DNA of 35,285 nt, from IMG/VR virus record IMGVR_UViG_3300043313_000657, positions 1 through 35,285 of that record; one strand, written 5' to 3'. The translations under genes and the position numbers were made by a program. Under the pieces are notes generated by a model, which was not told the DNA's origin, did not search any database, and saw only the letters and a program-made list of their open reading frames with translations. This stretch comes from a virus. Shown here piece after piece: positions 1 through 8,192 of the stretch (position 1 is the first letter of the stretch; every line of letters starts with the position of its first letter).

Positions 1-3000
1 CACTGCGGATCGCGAAGGACAGCGGGCAGATGACGATCACGCTGTTCGACGGTCGCTGGGACGAGTCGACGATCGTGCACGAGGGCGCGCATATGTTCCT
101 CCGCATCATGGAGGACCTGGCCGCCGACAGCCCGGAGATCGCCGCCGACCTGGAGACGATCCGGCAGTGGGCTCCGGACGCGACCGCGCAGCCGGGCGGC
201 CGGATGACGCGCTACCAGCACGAGCAGTTCGCGCGAGGCTTCGAGCTCTACATGCGCGAGGGCACCGCGCCGAGCCTGGGCCTGCGCGCGGTGTTCCACT
301 CGTTCAAGCTCTGGCTCCTCGATATCTACAAATCGGCGCGCGACCTGAACGTCACGATCAACGACGACGTGCGCGCAGTGTTCGATCGCATGCTCGCGAC
401 GGAAGAGGCGATCGCGGAGGTGAAGGCGATCGGCAACCTGGTGCCGCTCTACACCGATGCCGCGGCCGCCGGCATGTCCGATGCGGAGTTCATGCCCTAC
501 CAGGCGCTCGTGCTCGACGCCGGCCTGGAGGAGCGCGAGCGCCTCGAGCAGCGCCTCATGGCGGAGCTCAAGCGCGAGCAGACCAGGGCCTACAAAGCGA
601 AGCAGGCCGAGGTGCTCGAGCAGGTGTCGCGCGAGGTGAACCAGCGACCGGTCTACCGCGCCCTGGCGTTGATGCAGAAGGGCACCGAGCCGGACGGCAC
701 CGCGGTCGCCAACGTCGACGAGCCGATCAAGCTGTCGCGCACGATCGTCACCGCGCGCTACGGGATCGAGCGGCTGAAGGCGGCTCCCCGCGGCGTGCTC
801 GCGAAGGAGGGCGGAGGCGTCGACCCGGACGCGATCGCCGAGCGCTACGGCTTCCGCTCCGGCGACGAGCTCCTGCAGGCGATCACCGACGCGCCGCCGC
901 GCCGCCAGGTGGTGCTCGAGGAGACGAAGCGCCGCATGGCCGCGGAGTATCCGTCGCTGATGCAGGACCGCGCGCAGCTGCTCGAGGCGGCCCAGGAAGC
1001 CATGGGCGGCGAGGCCCGCGAGCGGGTGATCAAGGCGGAGCTCGCCGCGCTCCACCACCGGCAGCGCCTGGCGCGGCCGCACGTGCGAGTCGCCGAGCAG
1101 GCCGGCCGCGAGGCCCTCGCGCAGGAGCGGAAGGAGCGCGACTACGAGCGCCGGTGGTTCGAAGCCGAGGCCAAGCTGAAGGCCGCGATCGCCGCCGGCA
1201 AAGCGCAGGAGGTGATCGACGAGATCCGCAAGGAGCTCTCGGCGCTGAAGGCGTCGATCCGTGGCGCGGCCAAGCGCATGCGCGGCGCGATCCCCGACGA
1301 CGACACGTTCCGCCTGGCCGCCCAGGCACGCCTCGCCGGCACGGTGGTCCGCAACGTCAACCCCCAGGTGTTCTGGTCCGCCGCGCGCAAGAGCTCGCAG
1401 GTGGCTGCGGAGAAGGCCGCCCGGCAAGACCTCGAGGGCGCGATCGCAGCGAAGCACCAGGAGCTCCTGAACCTGGCGCTCTTCCGCGAGGCGACGAAGA
1501 TCAAGCGCGACGTCGAGGCGCGAGTGAAGCGGGCGCGTGCGCTGTCGAAGACCGCGGCGCGCGAGCGCCTGGGCAAGGCTGGCGGCAGTTACCTGGAGCA
1601 GGTCGAGGCGATCCTCGAGCGCTTCGAGTTCACGCCGATCACCGGGTCCGAGCGCAAGCGGCGCGCGTCTCTGATCAACTGGGTCGAGGGGCTGCAGTCG
1701 CAGGGCCTGCCGGCGGACCTGCCCGAGGCGCTGCTCAACGAAGCGCTGCGCGCCAACTACGCGGAGCTCACCTACCAGGAGCTCGTCGACGTCACCGACG
1801 GACTGCAGCAGATCGTCCACCTGTCGCGGGTGAAGAACAAGCTGCTGAAGAACAAGAAGGCCCGCGACCTGCAGAAGCTGGTGGCGCGCCTGGTCGAGTC
1901 GATCCAGGAGAACGCCGGCAAAGCGCCGCGGGCGGGCGAGCGCGATCGCCGACCCGAGGAGGAGCAGCGCCGGCTGATCGCGGACTTCTTCGCGAGCCAC
2001 CGCAAGCTGTCCAACATCCTGCGCGAGTTCGACGGCTGGGAAGATGGCGGCCCGATGTGGGAAGCGATCATGCTGCCGCTCAACCAGGCCGGCGCGCGCG
2101 AGGCGAGCATGAACGCCGAGGCCACGCGCGTGCTCGGCGAGCTCGTCGAGCACGCCTTCCCTGGCGCGCAGAAGAGTCGTCTCTACGAGAAGACCAACGT
2201 GCCGGCGATCGAGCAGGAGCTCTCGCTGATGCAGCGGCTGATCGTGGCAATGAACTACGGCAGCGACGGGAACCGCGAGCGGATGATGCGCGCCGAGGGC
2301 TGGAGCGAGGACCAGCTGCAGGCGATCGTCGAGACGCTCTCGCGCAAGGAGCTCGCCTTTGTCCAGGGCGTGGTCGATCACATCAACAGCTACTGGGAGC
2401 AGATCGCCGCGAAGCAGAAGCGGGTCACCGGGCTCGCGCCGGAGAAGGTCGCGGCGGTCGCCTGGTCGACACCCAACGGCGTGCAGCGCGGCGGCTACTT
2501 CCCGCTGAAGTATGACGACCGCCTGAACGCGAAAGCGATCCAGCAGCTGGACCTGTCGACGGCGGAGCTCGCGAAGAGCGCGGCCTACACGCAGGCGACG
2601 ACGCAGCGCGGGCACACCAAGGGGCGCGTCGAGATCACCAGCTTGCCGGTGCGCCACGACTTCGGCGTGATCTTCGAACACGTCGGCCAGGTCATTCACG
2701 ACCTGACGCACCACGAGGCGCTCGTCGACGTCAGCCGGATCCTCGGCCACCCGGAGGTGGCGCAGGCGATCATCGCGCACCACGGCGACGTGCTCTACAA
2801 GCAGATCCGCAACACGATCCGCGACGTGGCCTTCGGCGACGTGCCGGCGCAGGGCGGCTTCGAGCGCGCCATCAATCACATTCGCATCGGCTCGACGGTC
2901 GTCGGCCTCGGGTGGAATTTCACGACGTCGCTGCTGCAGCCGCTCGGCCTGTTCAACTCGGCCCACCGCATCGGCCTGGGCTGGGTCGCGCATGGCGTGG

Positions 3001-3953
3001 GTCGCTGGCTCCGCAATCCGGCGACGATGGTGGAGACGGTGCGCTGGGTGCGCGAGCGCTCGGAGTTTATGAAGACGCGCGGCCTGACGCAGCAGCGCGA
3101 GATCAACGAGATCCGCAACTCCCTCGGCATGGGCTCGGGGCGCGTCACCGGCTGGGTCGACCAGGTGCTCGACGACGTGCAGAGTCCGGTGACCCGGCAC
3201 GCGATCGCCGACAGCTACTTCTCCATGATCGCCTTCGCGCAGACAATCGCTGATATACCGACCTGGCTCGGCATGTATCAGAAGCAGATGGACGCCGGCG
3301 TGTCGGAGGACCGCGCCGTGGAGCTCGCCGACCAGGCGGTGCTCGACAGCCAGGGTGGTGGGCAGATCAAAGACCTCGCCGGCATTCAGCGCGGCGGGCC
3401 CATGCTGAAGCTGTGGACCAACTTCTACTCGTTCTTCAACGTGCTCTACAACCAGGCCGCGGAGACGAAGCGGCGCACGCAGAAGGAAGGCGACCCCGCC
3501 GCGATCGCGCGCGCCATGGCCGACTACCTGGTGCTGTTCGTGGTGCCGGCGACGGTCGGCTACTTCATGCGGCAGCTGCTGCGCCGCACGCACGACGACG
3601 ACGACGAGCCGGAGCAGCTGGCGAAGCACCTGGCTGTCGAGAACCTGAGCTACCTGTCGGGGATCATGCTCGGCGTGCGCGAGGTGTCGTCGGTGTTCCA
3701 GGGCACGCAGGGCTACGAGGGCCCGGCCGGCGCGCGGTTCTTCGCTTCGCTCTCGAGAGCCGGCACACAATGGTCGCAGGGGGAGGTGGACGTGCCGGCG
3801 GTGCGCGCCACCGCGGAGGTGCTCGGCGCACTCACGCACCTGCCGAGCGGCCAGGTGATGCGATCGATCCTCGGGACCATGGCGCTGATGGAAGGCGAGA
3901 CGGATAACCCCTGGGCCGTCGTCTCCGGCCCACCACCGAAGAACGGACGCTGA
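1..3953 (+). CDS. Giant polyvalent virion protein, zincin motif plus LPD38-like C-terminus (5' partial)
   Basis: The frame is open from the first full codon at base 3, so the gene begins upstream; the ATG at 30 is only the first in-window Met. Counting from that Met, HEGAH at residues 17-21 is an HExxH zinc-peptidase motif, followed by Glu65 and Glu72 (HEQFARGFELYMREG), either of which could be the third ligand, as in gluzincin-like domains of phage polyproteins. A long charged, helical, coiled-coil-prone middle follows (about 170-640). The last 350 residues carry hydrophobic segments and a WTNFYSFFNVLYNQ stretch typical of 'large polyvalent protein-associated domain 38'. Such proteins are thought to be packed in podovirus heads and ejected with the DNA. 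Peptidase activity is inferred from the motif only. Stop TGA at 3951-3953. Confidence 0.85.
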   Translation, partial: LRIAKDSGQMTITLFDGRWDESTIVHEGAHMFLRIMEDLAADSPEIAADLETIRQWAPDATAQPGGRMTRYQHEQFARGFELYMREGTAPSLGLRAVFHSFKLWLLDIYKSARDLNVTINDDVRAVFDRMLATEEAIAEVKAIGNLVPLYTDAAAAGMSDAEFMPYQALVLDAGLEERERLEQRLMAELKREQTRAYKAKQAEVLEQVSREVNQRPVYRALALMQKGTEPDGTAVANVDEPIKLSRTIVTARYGIERLKAAPRGVLAKEGGGVDPDAIAERYGFRSGDELLQAITDAPPRRQVVLEETKRRMAAEYPSLMQDRAQLLEAAQEAMGGEARERVIKAELAALHHRQRLARPHVRVAEQAGREALAQERKERDYERRWFEAEAKLKAAIAAGKAQEVIDEIRKELSALKASIRGAAKRMRGAIPDDDTFRLAAQARLAGTVVRNVNPQVFWSAARKSSQVAAEKAARQDLEGAIAAKHQELLNLALFREATKIKRDVEARVKRARALSKTAARERLGKAGGSYLEQVEAILERFEFTPITGSERKRRASLINWVEGLQSQGLPADLPEALLNEALRANYAELTYQELVDVTDGLQQIVHLSRVKNKLLKNKKARDLQKLVARLVESIQENAGKAPRAGERDRRPEEEQRRLIADFFASHRKLSNILREFDGWEDGGPMWEAIMLPLNQAGAREASMNAEATRVLGELVEHAFPGAQKSRLYEKTNVPAIEQELSLMQRLIVAMNYGSDGNRERMMRAEGWSEDQLQAIVETLSRKELAFVQGVVDHINSYWEQIAAKQKRVTGLAPEKVAAVAWSTPNGVQRGGYFPLKYDDRLNAKAIQQLDLSTAELAKSAAYTQATTQRGHTKGRVEITSLPVRHDFGVIFEHVGQVIHDLTHHEALVDVSRILGHPEVAQAIIAHHGDVLYKQIRNTIRDVAFGDVPAQGGFERAINHIRIGSTVVGLGWNFTTSLLQPLGLFNSAHRIGLGWVAHGVGRWLRNPATMVETVRWVRERSEFMKTRGLTQQREINEIRNSLGMGSGRVTGWVDQVLDDVQSPVTRHAIADSYFSMIAFAQTIADIPTWLGMYQKQMDAGVSEDRAVELADQAVLDSQGGGQIKDLAGIQRGGPMLKLWTNFYSFFNVLYNQAAETKRRTQKEGDPAAIARAMADYLVLFVVPATVGYFMRQLLRRTHDDDDEPEQLAKHLAVENLSYLSGIMLGVREVSSVFQGTQGYEGPAGARFFASLSRAGTQWSQGEVDVPAVRATAEVLGALTHLPSGQVMRSILGTMALMEGETDNPWAVVSGPPPKNGR

Positions 3954-3954
3954 T

Positions 3955-4644
3955 ATGAGCACAGGCTGCGTGAACGGACGACTCGCGGATCCCCAGGCCT
4001 ACTTCTTCGCCGACATGATCAAGCGGCCAGAGGGGTCGCCGGCGGACGACTACAAGCAAGTGCTCCGGGGGCTGATCGACCAGGGCATGGGCGTCAACCC
4101 GCGGCCCGGCGAAATCCAACCACCGGGCGCGCCGTTCTACGGGTTCACGTGCATGTGCTCGAGCGGCACGCTCGACCCCCGCGGTCGGATCTGGTTGCCG
4201 GCGAGCTCGCCCGTCGTGGTCGACGGCAATGCCTGGTATACCCACGAGATCCAGGTGATCGCCAACGGCCCCACGCCGGGCTCGTTTGTCTGGGCCTGGA
4301 TCGACAAGGGGGGCGGACCCTATGAAGCGCGGCCCTGCGAGGGCGGCGAATCTGGTGGTGGCGACGGCGGCGACGGTGGTGGGGGCGGCACCGACCCAGC
4401 CCTGGTGGCGCGCGTCGAGGAGCTCGAGAAGCGGCTGGCCGAGCTCGAGGCGGCCGCGGTCAAGAAGGGCGACACGATCGGCCTGGAGTCGTGGGGCGAC
4501 CCGGAGCATGACCGCCAGGGCAAGCTGCTCTGCGCGGAGGCCGGCGGCCCGACGAGGGACCACGTGCCGTTCTCGCTCACCTCGCGGCCGGCCGCGGAGA
4601 AGGCGGGCCCGTGGGAGTCATGGAAAGTGCGCGAGGGTCAGTAG
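3955..4644 (+). CDS. Hypothetical protein with Gly/Asp linker and coiled coil
   Basis: Starts one base after the stop of the giant protein gene; 229 residues, not recognised. The first ~120 residues look like a compact domain ending in an aromatic stretch (FVWAWIDKGGG). A Gly/Asp-rich low-complexity linker follows (residues ~127-145), then a short coiled coil (VARVEELEKRLAELEAA) and a polar C-terminus. Domain, flexible linker and short coiled coil is an arrangement seen in oligomeric phage structural or accessory proteins, but no family is identified. Close linkage to the upstream gene suggests late expression with it. Confidence 0.7.
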   Translation: MSTGCVNGRLADPQAYFFADMIKRPEGSPADDYKQVLRGLIDQGMGVNPRPGEIQPPGAPFYGFTCMCSSGTLDPRGRIWLPASSPVVVDGNAWYTHEIQVIANGPTPGSFVWAWIDKGGGPYEARPCEGGESGGGDGGDGGGGGTDPALVARVEELEKRLAELEAAAVKKGDTIGLESWGDPEHDRQGKLLCAEAGGPTRDHVPFSLTSRPAAEKAGPWESWKVREGQ

Positions 4645-4645
4645 G

Positions 4646-4996
4646 GTGGACTGGGGGACCTTCACCGTCAAGGACGCAGTCTATGGAGGCGTAGCGCTCT
4701 TCGCGCTCGTCGCCGGCCGGCAGAAAGTGTGGTGCTGGTTTTACCAACTCGAGGACTGTAAACAGACCTATGTCAAGCAACTCGAGGAGCTCCGGGCCGA
4801 CTTCCGGTCACAGCTGGACGAAGCCAGGGCTTCGTTCCGCACCCAACTCGAGACAGCCAGGGGAGATTTTCGAACGCAACTGGACGCCTCAGAAGCACGC
4901 GCCGAAGGCTGGCGAGAGCTCGTGCTCGAGGGGCGCGCCTTGGTCAGGCACTCGGTGGACGCGACGGTTGAAATCGCGAAGCGGCATGTGGTTTGA
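4646..4996 (+). CDS. Small membrane-anchored coiled-coil protein with 11-residue repeats
   Basis: GTG start at 4646, just after the TAG of the previous gene; 116 residues. Residues ~12-24 (YGGVALFALVAG) are hydrophobic and fit one membrane segment. Behind it is a coiled coil built from an 11-residue repeat whose units begin FRSQLDEARAS, FRTQLETARGD and FRTQLDASEAR. One N-terminal membrane segment plus a long helical rod resembles an inner-membrane spanin or other lysis accessory protein, but no endolysin is visible nearby, so lysis is only a guess. An alternative is a tail- or membrane-associated structural protein. Confidence 0.65.
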   Translation: MDWGTFTVKDAVYGGVALFALVAGRQKVWCWFYQLEDCKQTYVKQLEELRADFRSQLDEARASFRTQLETARGDFRTQLDASEARAEGWRELVLEGRALVRHSVDATVEIAKRHVV

Positions 4997-5231
4997 AGGG
5001 CTCCGGAGCATGATGCGTCTTTTCGGAACCAGAGAGGCTACGGTTGTGCAACCCCTGGCGGTGCGCGAGAGGAGTGACGACCGCCGCCGGTCGATCGGGT
5101 TTGAGGTGCGCCAGACACCGCGTGTCAGCCTGCAGCAGCAGCGACACGACCACGACCTGGCGCTGCAGCAGGAAGTGCGTGAAGAGTTCGCCGAGCTCCG
5201 CGAGCGTCTCGAGTCGGTGCGGCCGGCGTAG
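4986..5231 (+). CDS. Small hypothetical protein, charged C-terminal helix
   Basis: 81 residues from ATG 4986, overlapping the preceding gene by 11 nt. An alternative start at ATG 5010/5013 has GGAG just upstream and would remove most of the overlap. The sequence is Arg/Glu-rich and ends in a helix (EEFAELRERLESVR). There is no lipobox or membrane segment, so an outer spanin is not supported. Its stop codon abuts the promoter-like palindrome at 5231. Confidence 0.55.
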   Translation: MWFEGLRSMMRLFGTREATVVQPLAVRERSDDRRRSIGFEVRQTPRVSLQQQRHDHDLALQQEVREEFAELRERLESVRPA

Positions 5232-5263
5232 TTCTTGACAACAACGGTCGTGGGGATTAGCCT
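5231..5263 (+). promoter_or_regulatory. Sigma70-type promoter overlapping operator-like palindrome (site 1)
   Basis: GTTCTTGACAACAAC at 5231-5245 contains a consensus -35 box, TTGACA (5235-5240). TAGCCT at 5258-5263 is a plausible -10 after a 17-bp spacer. The 15-mer is nearly palindromic around its centre and is identical to the element at 8845. The predicted transcript would start near 5270, with a short leader carrying AGGAG before ATG 5281. Confidence 0.65.
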
Positions 5264-5280
5264 GGCAGCAGGAGATCCCC

Positions 5281-5622
5281 ATGGCCGACGACGGCGTCTA
5301 TCGCATTCCCACGTTCCCCGTCTCGAGCAGTAACATTGCCGCCGTCGGCTACGACGACGACAAGCACGTGCTCGCCATTGAGTTCGCCAGCGGCGTGATC
5401 TACCACTACGCCGGCGTCACCGCCGACCAGGCGCTCGACCTGAAGAACGCACCATCGATCGGGCGCTACTACTCCACCAACATCAAGGGCAAGTTCGCCG
5501 GCCAGAAGATGACCGGGCACTGCCCACGCTGCGGGATCCAGGCGCGGGTCGGAGAGGTGTGCCCCGATTGCGGGTGCGACCTGATCGCCGCGGACCCCTT
5601 CAAGGAGAAGCACCATGTCTGA
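5281..5622 (+). CDS. KTSC domain protein with C-terminal zinc ribbon
   Basis: 113 residues; strong SD (AGGAG) before the ATG. Residues ~14-76 match the KTSC domain pattern: VSSSNIAAVGYD, a beta strand LAIEFASGVIYHYAGV, then SIGRYYSTNIKGKF. KTSC is a small domain of uncertain function seen alone or fused in phages and bacteria, and proposed to bind nucleic acid. Residues ~80-98 hold two Cys pairs (CPRCG and CPDCG), a classical zinc ribbon. The fusion suggests a nucleic-acid-associated role, which is inference. First gene after promoter site 1; its end overlaps the next gene by 8 nt. Confidence 0.8.
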   Translation: MADDGVYRIPTFPVSSSNIAAVGYDDDKHVLAIEFASGVIYHYAGVTADQALDLKNAPSIGRYYSTNIKGKFAGQKMTGHCPRCGIQARVGEVCPDCGCDLIAADPFKEKHHV

Positions 5623-5899
5623 GAAGAACCGCGGGAACCTGGGACGCCTGCACGACGGCGACCCGATGGAAGCGACGAACCCGATCCAGGTGCTCGTCGA
5701 CCCGACACCAGGTGAGCTCGGCGAGAACGAGCTCGAGGTTCGCATCACGCTGCGCGGTGGCGTCGTGGCGGTCGTCAAGGCGATCACCGACGGCCTGCCG
5801 CGCGACGTGGTGCTCGAGCTCCAGGCCGCGCTGTTCGCGGAGGTGGAGCGCCGCGCCGGCGGGAAGATCGGACCGCAAGCGTTGCCGGCGCGTTCTTAG
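5615..5899 (+). CDS. Hypothetical protein (94 aa)
   Basis: ATG 5615 lies inside the end of the KTSC gene, with AGGAG about 8 nt upstream, so the two are probably translationally coupled. It has a disordered polar N-terminus, then alternating strands and helices (ELEVRITLRGGVVAVVKAI, DVVLELQAALFAEVERRAG), a compact alpha/beta fold of unknown family. Its TAG stop lies within palindrome site 2. Confidence 0.65.
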   Translation: MSEKNRGNLGRLHDGDPMEATNPIQVLVDPTPGELGENELEVRITLRGGVVAVVKAITDGLPRDVVLELQAALFAEVERRAGGKIGPQALPARS

Positions 5900-5906
5900 T
5901 AAGATT
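5892..5906. promoter_or_regulatory. Degenerate operator-like palindrome (site 2)
   Basis: GTTCTTAGTAAGATT: the arms match at 5 of 7 positions around a central G. It overlaps the stop of the upstream gene and ends 5 nt before ATG 5912. The embedded TAAGAT (5900-5905) could serve as a -10 box, but no -35 is seen and no SD precedes the ATG, so a leaderless start is possible. Confidence 0.35.
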
Positions 5907-5911
5907 GCGCC

Positions 5912-6148
5912 ATGGCGAAGACACAGATCGGACGGGCCTCGATCTTTCGAGGCAAAGAGAACGGCGTGCGCGTGCAGGGCGTGCTCACCAAGACCGGCGG
6001 CCAGGCCTTCGAGCGGAAGCGCAGCGAGCTCTCGCGGCTCTATCGCGAGGTGAAGAAGCGCAAGCCGAAGGTGGTCAGCGATGCGGACGTGATCGAGTTC
6101 ATGGCGCTCGGGGAAGAGGCAACGACGGTGTATCTCGAGCGCGAGTAG
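5912..6148 (+). CDS. Hypothetical basic protein (78 aa)
   Basis: 78 residues, Lys/Arg-rich in the middle (FERKRSELSRLYREVKKRKP) with an acidic helical C-terminus. It has no recognised domain. There is no visible SD upstream of the ATG, only the palindrome/TAAGAT element 6 nt away, unlike most neighbours. A terminator-like hairpin follows directly, so it may be a short stand-alone unit. Confidence 0.65.
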   Translation: MAKTQIGRASIFRGKENGVRVQGVLTKTGGQAFERKRSELSRLYREVKKRKPKVVSDADVIEFMALGEEATTVYLERE

Positions 6149-6153
6149 AAACA

Positions 6154-6186
6154 GCAACGCCGGACCGTGTGAGGGTCCGGCGCTGC
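6154..6186 (+). terminator. Terminator-like hairpin
   Basis: GCCGGACC (6159-6166) pairs perfectly with GGTCCGGC (6174-6181) around a 7-nt loop. The stem extends outward by GCAAC/GCTGC with one mismatch. ATTT follows, so the U-tract is weak. A second small hairpin, GGCGG/CCGCC (6196-6214), lies before the next gene's SD. Confidence 0.5.
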
Positions 6187-6229
6187 ATTTCCGGAGGCGG
6201 CCTTAGACCCCGCCATCCTACAGGAACCC

Positions 6230-7255
6230 ATGGCAAAAAAGAAAACGCGAGGCACGCCTCGGCGTGCGAAGAAGCGCATGCCGGCCGCGCGCAAGCAGGC
6301 CCTGGTGCGTCAGCCGGCGGTGCGCGAAGTGCAGGCGCAGGTGGTGTCGCCGGAGCTCGAGCGCCGGATCGGATCCGACGACGAGATGCTCGGCGAGCTC
6401 GGCCTGGTGGAGCTCAAGCTGACCGACAAGGAGGAGGCGATCCTGAGCGAGCCGGTCGACCCGGCCAAGGTTCGCATCCGCCCCGACGGCGTCGTCTACC
6501 TGCCGCACATCGAATACACCCGGTGGTTCAATCGCGCCTTCGGGCGCTGCGCCTGGACCATCGTGCCGATCGGCAAGGCGCAGCTGGCGAACAACTCTGT
6601 CGTGGTGCCATACGTGCTCTTCGTTCACCGCATGCCGGTCGCCGGCGCGAAGGGCGAGCAGGACTTCTTCGCCAGCAACCGCGGCCAGACCTACGGCGAT
6701 GCGCTCGAGAGCACCGTGGCCTCCGGCCTGCGGCGCTGCGCGAAGCGGCTCGGCGTGGGCCTCGAGCTCTGGGACCACGAGTGGACCCGGACCTGGCAGG
6801 CGACCCACGCGATCCAGGTGAAGGTCCGGAAGAAGAAGCGCGAGGGCGACGGCTACTACATGGCGACGGAGTGGCGTCGTCCCCAGGACCCCCCGCTGCC
6901 CTTCGAGAAGGGCGTAGGCGCGGTCGAGGACGAGCACCAGGGGGAAGGGCCAGCCGACTGGGTGCGTGGCCCCAGCGAGCCGGAGCGGCCGCGGCAGCAG
7001 GCTCCCAGGCGCGAGGCCCCGCGGCCGCCCCAGGACGCCGGCACGCATGCCCAGGCCGGCGAGGCGATCACCGCCCCGCAGCGCGCCAGGCTCAACACGC
7101 TGATCTACAACTCGGGACGTGACGAAGCGGAGGTGCTCGCGTGGCTGAAGCGCGCCTACGGTTACGACAACACCGGCCAGGTGAAGCGGTCGGAATACGA
7201 CAAGGTCTGCAAGGCGGTCGAGGCAACGGGCTCGCTGCCGAAGGGCCACGCGTGA
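6230..7255 (+). CDS. Rad52/Mgm101-like single-strand annealing protein
   Basis: 341 residues. After a Lys/Arg-rich N-terminus, residues ~90-185 show the Mgm101/Rad52 pattern: a YLPHIEYTRWFNRAFGRCAW segment, a central beta sheet, then GQTYGDALESTVASGLRRCA and KRLGVGLELW. These correspond to the 'GDA..EA...ALKR....GI..ELW' signature of annealing proteins. A Pro/Gln/Arg-rich linker (~230-275) leads to a C-terminal helical domain (APQRARLNTLIYNSG...) as in ERF/Rad52-type phage recombinases. It probably binds ssDNA and anneals strands during replication or repair. The overlapping downstream nuclease supports a two-component recombinase. SD AGGAA precedes the ATG. Confidence 0.8.
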   Translation: MAKKKTRGTPRRAKKRMPAARKQALVRQPAVREVQAQVVSPELERRIGSDDEMLGELGLVELKLTDKEEAILSEPVDPAKVRIRPDGVVYLPHIEYTRWFNRAFGRCAWTIVPIGKAQLANNSVVVPYVLFVHRMPVAGAKGEQDFFASNRGQTYGDALESTVASGLRRCAKRLGVGLELWDHEWTRTWQATHAIQVKVRKKKREGDGYYMATEWRRPQDPPLPFEKGVGAVEDEHQGEGPADWVRGPSEPERPRQQAPRREAPRPPQDAGTHAQAGEAITAPQRARLNTLIYNSGRDEAEVLAWLKRAYGYDNTGQVKRSEYDKVCKAVEATGSLPKGHA

Positions 7256-7827
7256 TCCACTTCCGCTTCGACGTGGAGGCCCACACCTACACCGAGCTCG
7301 GCACCGGTTACGTGTTCCCGCACGTGACCGGCATGCTGACCCGCACCGGCTGGGTCGACGACACCTGGATGACGGAGGAGTCGTGCGAGCGCGGGCAGAT
7401 CGTGCACACGCTCACCGCCGACTTCGACCTGGGCGCGATCGAGAACCCGCACACCGTGACGTCCGCCCACAAGGGCTACCTGCTCGCGCACGTCGCGCTC
7501 ATGCAGGCGCTCGGCGTCACGGTGCTCGCGGTCGAGGAGCCGATCGTCTGTCCGGTGCACCGCTTCGGCGTGCGTCCGGATCGTGTCGTCGACGACGCCG
7601 GCCTGGTCGGGCCCTTCGAGATCAAGAGCGGCGAGGAGGCGAAGAGCCATCCGATCCAGACGGCGCTCCAGGCGATCGCGCTCGAGCACAAGCTGCAGGT
7701 GCCGGCGGAGCTCCAGCAGCGCCTCTGCGCCTACCTGAAACCCAACGGCCGCTACAAGCTGCGCGAGCACCGCGACCCGGCCGACTTCACCAGGGCGCGC
7801 GAGATCCTCCGCGCCTGCGCGGGGTGA
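7252..7827 (+). CDS. PD-(D/E)XK family exonuclease, recombinase partner
   Basis: GTG 7252 overlaps the stop of the annealing gene by 4 nt (GTGA), giving 191 residues. The centre carries GVRPDRVVDD, then PFEIKSG, then HPIQTALQAIALE. This is the D...ExK...Q signature of Cas4/RecB-type nucleases, with the Asp in PDR, Glu-x-Lys in EIKSG, and the following QxxxY-like helix containing Gln. In phages such nucleases resect double-strand ends to make ssDNA for the annealing partner, comparable to lambda Exo with Bet. The exact polarity cannot be read from sequence. Confidence 0.8.
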   Translation: MIHFRFDVEAHTYTELGTGYVFPHVTGMLTRTGWVDDTWMTEESCERGQIVHTLTADFDLGAIENPHTVTSAHKGYLLAHVALMQALGVTVLAVEEPIVCPVHRFGVRPDRVVDDAGLVGPFEIKSGEEAKSHPIQTALQAIALEHKLQVPAELQQRLCAYLKPNGRYKLREHRDPADFTRAREILRACAG

Positions 7828-7829
7828 CC

Positions 7830-8192
7830 ATGGACTACTCGTTCCTCGACAAGATCCCCGGTGCGATCACCAAGGGGCCCAGGCACGTGAAGGTGATCAA
7901 GAAAGCGAAGACCGCGCGCAAGACCCGCGACGAGGAGGAGAGCGACAAGGTGCGCGAGCGCAGTGGCGGCCGCTGCGAGATCGAGGTGAAGGGCACGCGC
8001 TGCCGCCGGCGCGGCTTCCACGTGCACCACCGCCTGGCCGGCAACGGGCAGCGCGGGCGCAACGACTCCGCGCTCGCGAAGAACAAAGATCACGCCTGCA
8101 GTCAGTGTCACCAGAAGATCACCGACGGCGACCTGGTCCACGTGAAGGGCCACGCCTACCGCGAGCGACCGCTCGGGAAGGGGGAGCAATGA
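7830..8192 (+). CDS. HNH endonuclease-like protein
   Basis: 120 residues; ATG 7830 lies 2 nt after the previous stop. A Lys-rich N-terminus leads into Cys49 and Cys58, then FHVHHRLAGNGQRGRND (His64, His66, His67) and AKN...CSQCHQKI (Cys90, Cys93, His94). This is a beta-beta-alpha HNH core with structural zinc Cys pairs. In this recombination cluster it may act like NinG/Rap-type junction nucleases, but a homing or packaging-associated HNH is equally compatible. The stop overlaps the next ATG (ATGA). Confidence 0.75.
   Translation: MDYSFLDKIPGAITKGPRHVKVIKKAKTARKTRDEEESDKVRERSGGRCEIEVKGTRCRRRGFHVHHRLAGNGQRGRNDSALAKNKDHACSQCHQKITDGDLVHVKGHAYRERPLGKGEQ

Noticed and set aside
167-2515. 782-codon + strand frame inside the giant protein
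   Set aside because: Arg/Ala/Gly-dominated composition; a shifted frame of a well-supported gene.
4986-5231. Outer spanin in a lysis cassette
   Set aside because: No lipobox Cys or signal peptide, and no endolysin or holin neighbour.
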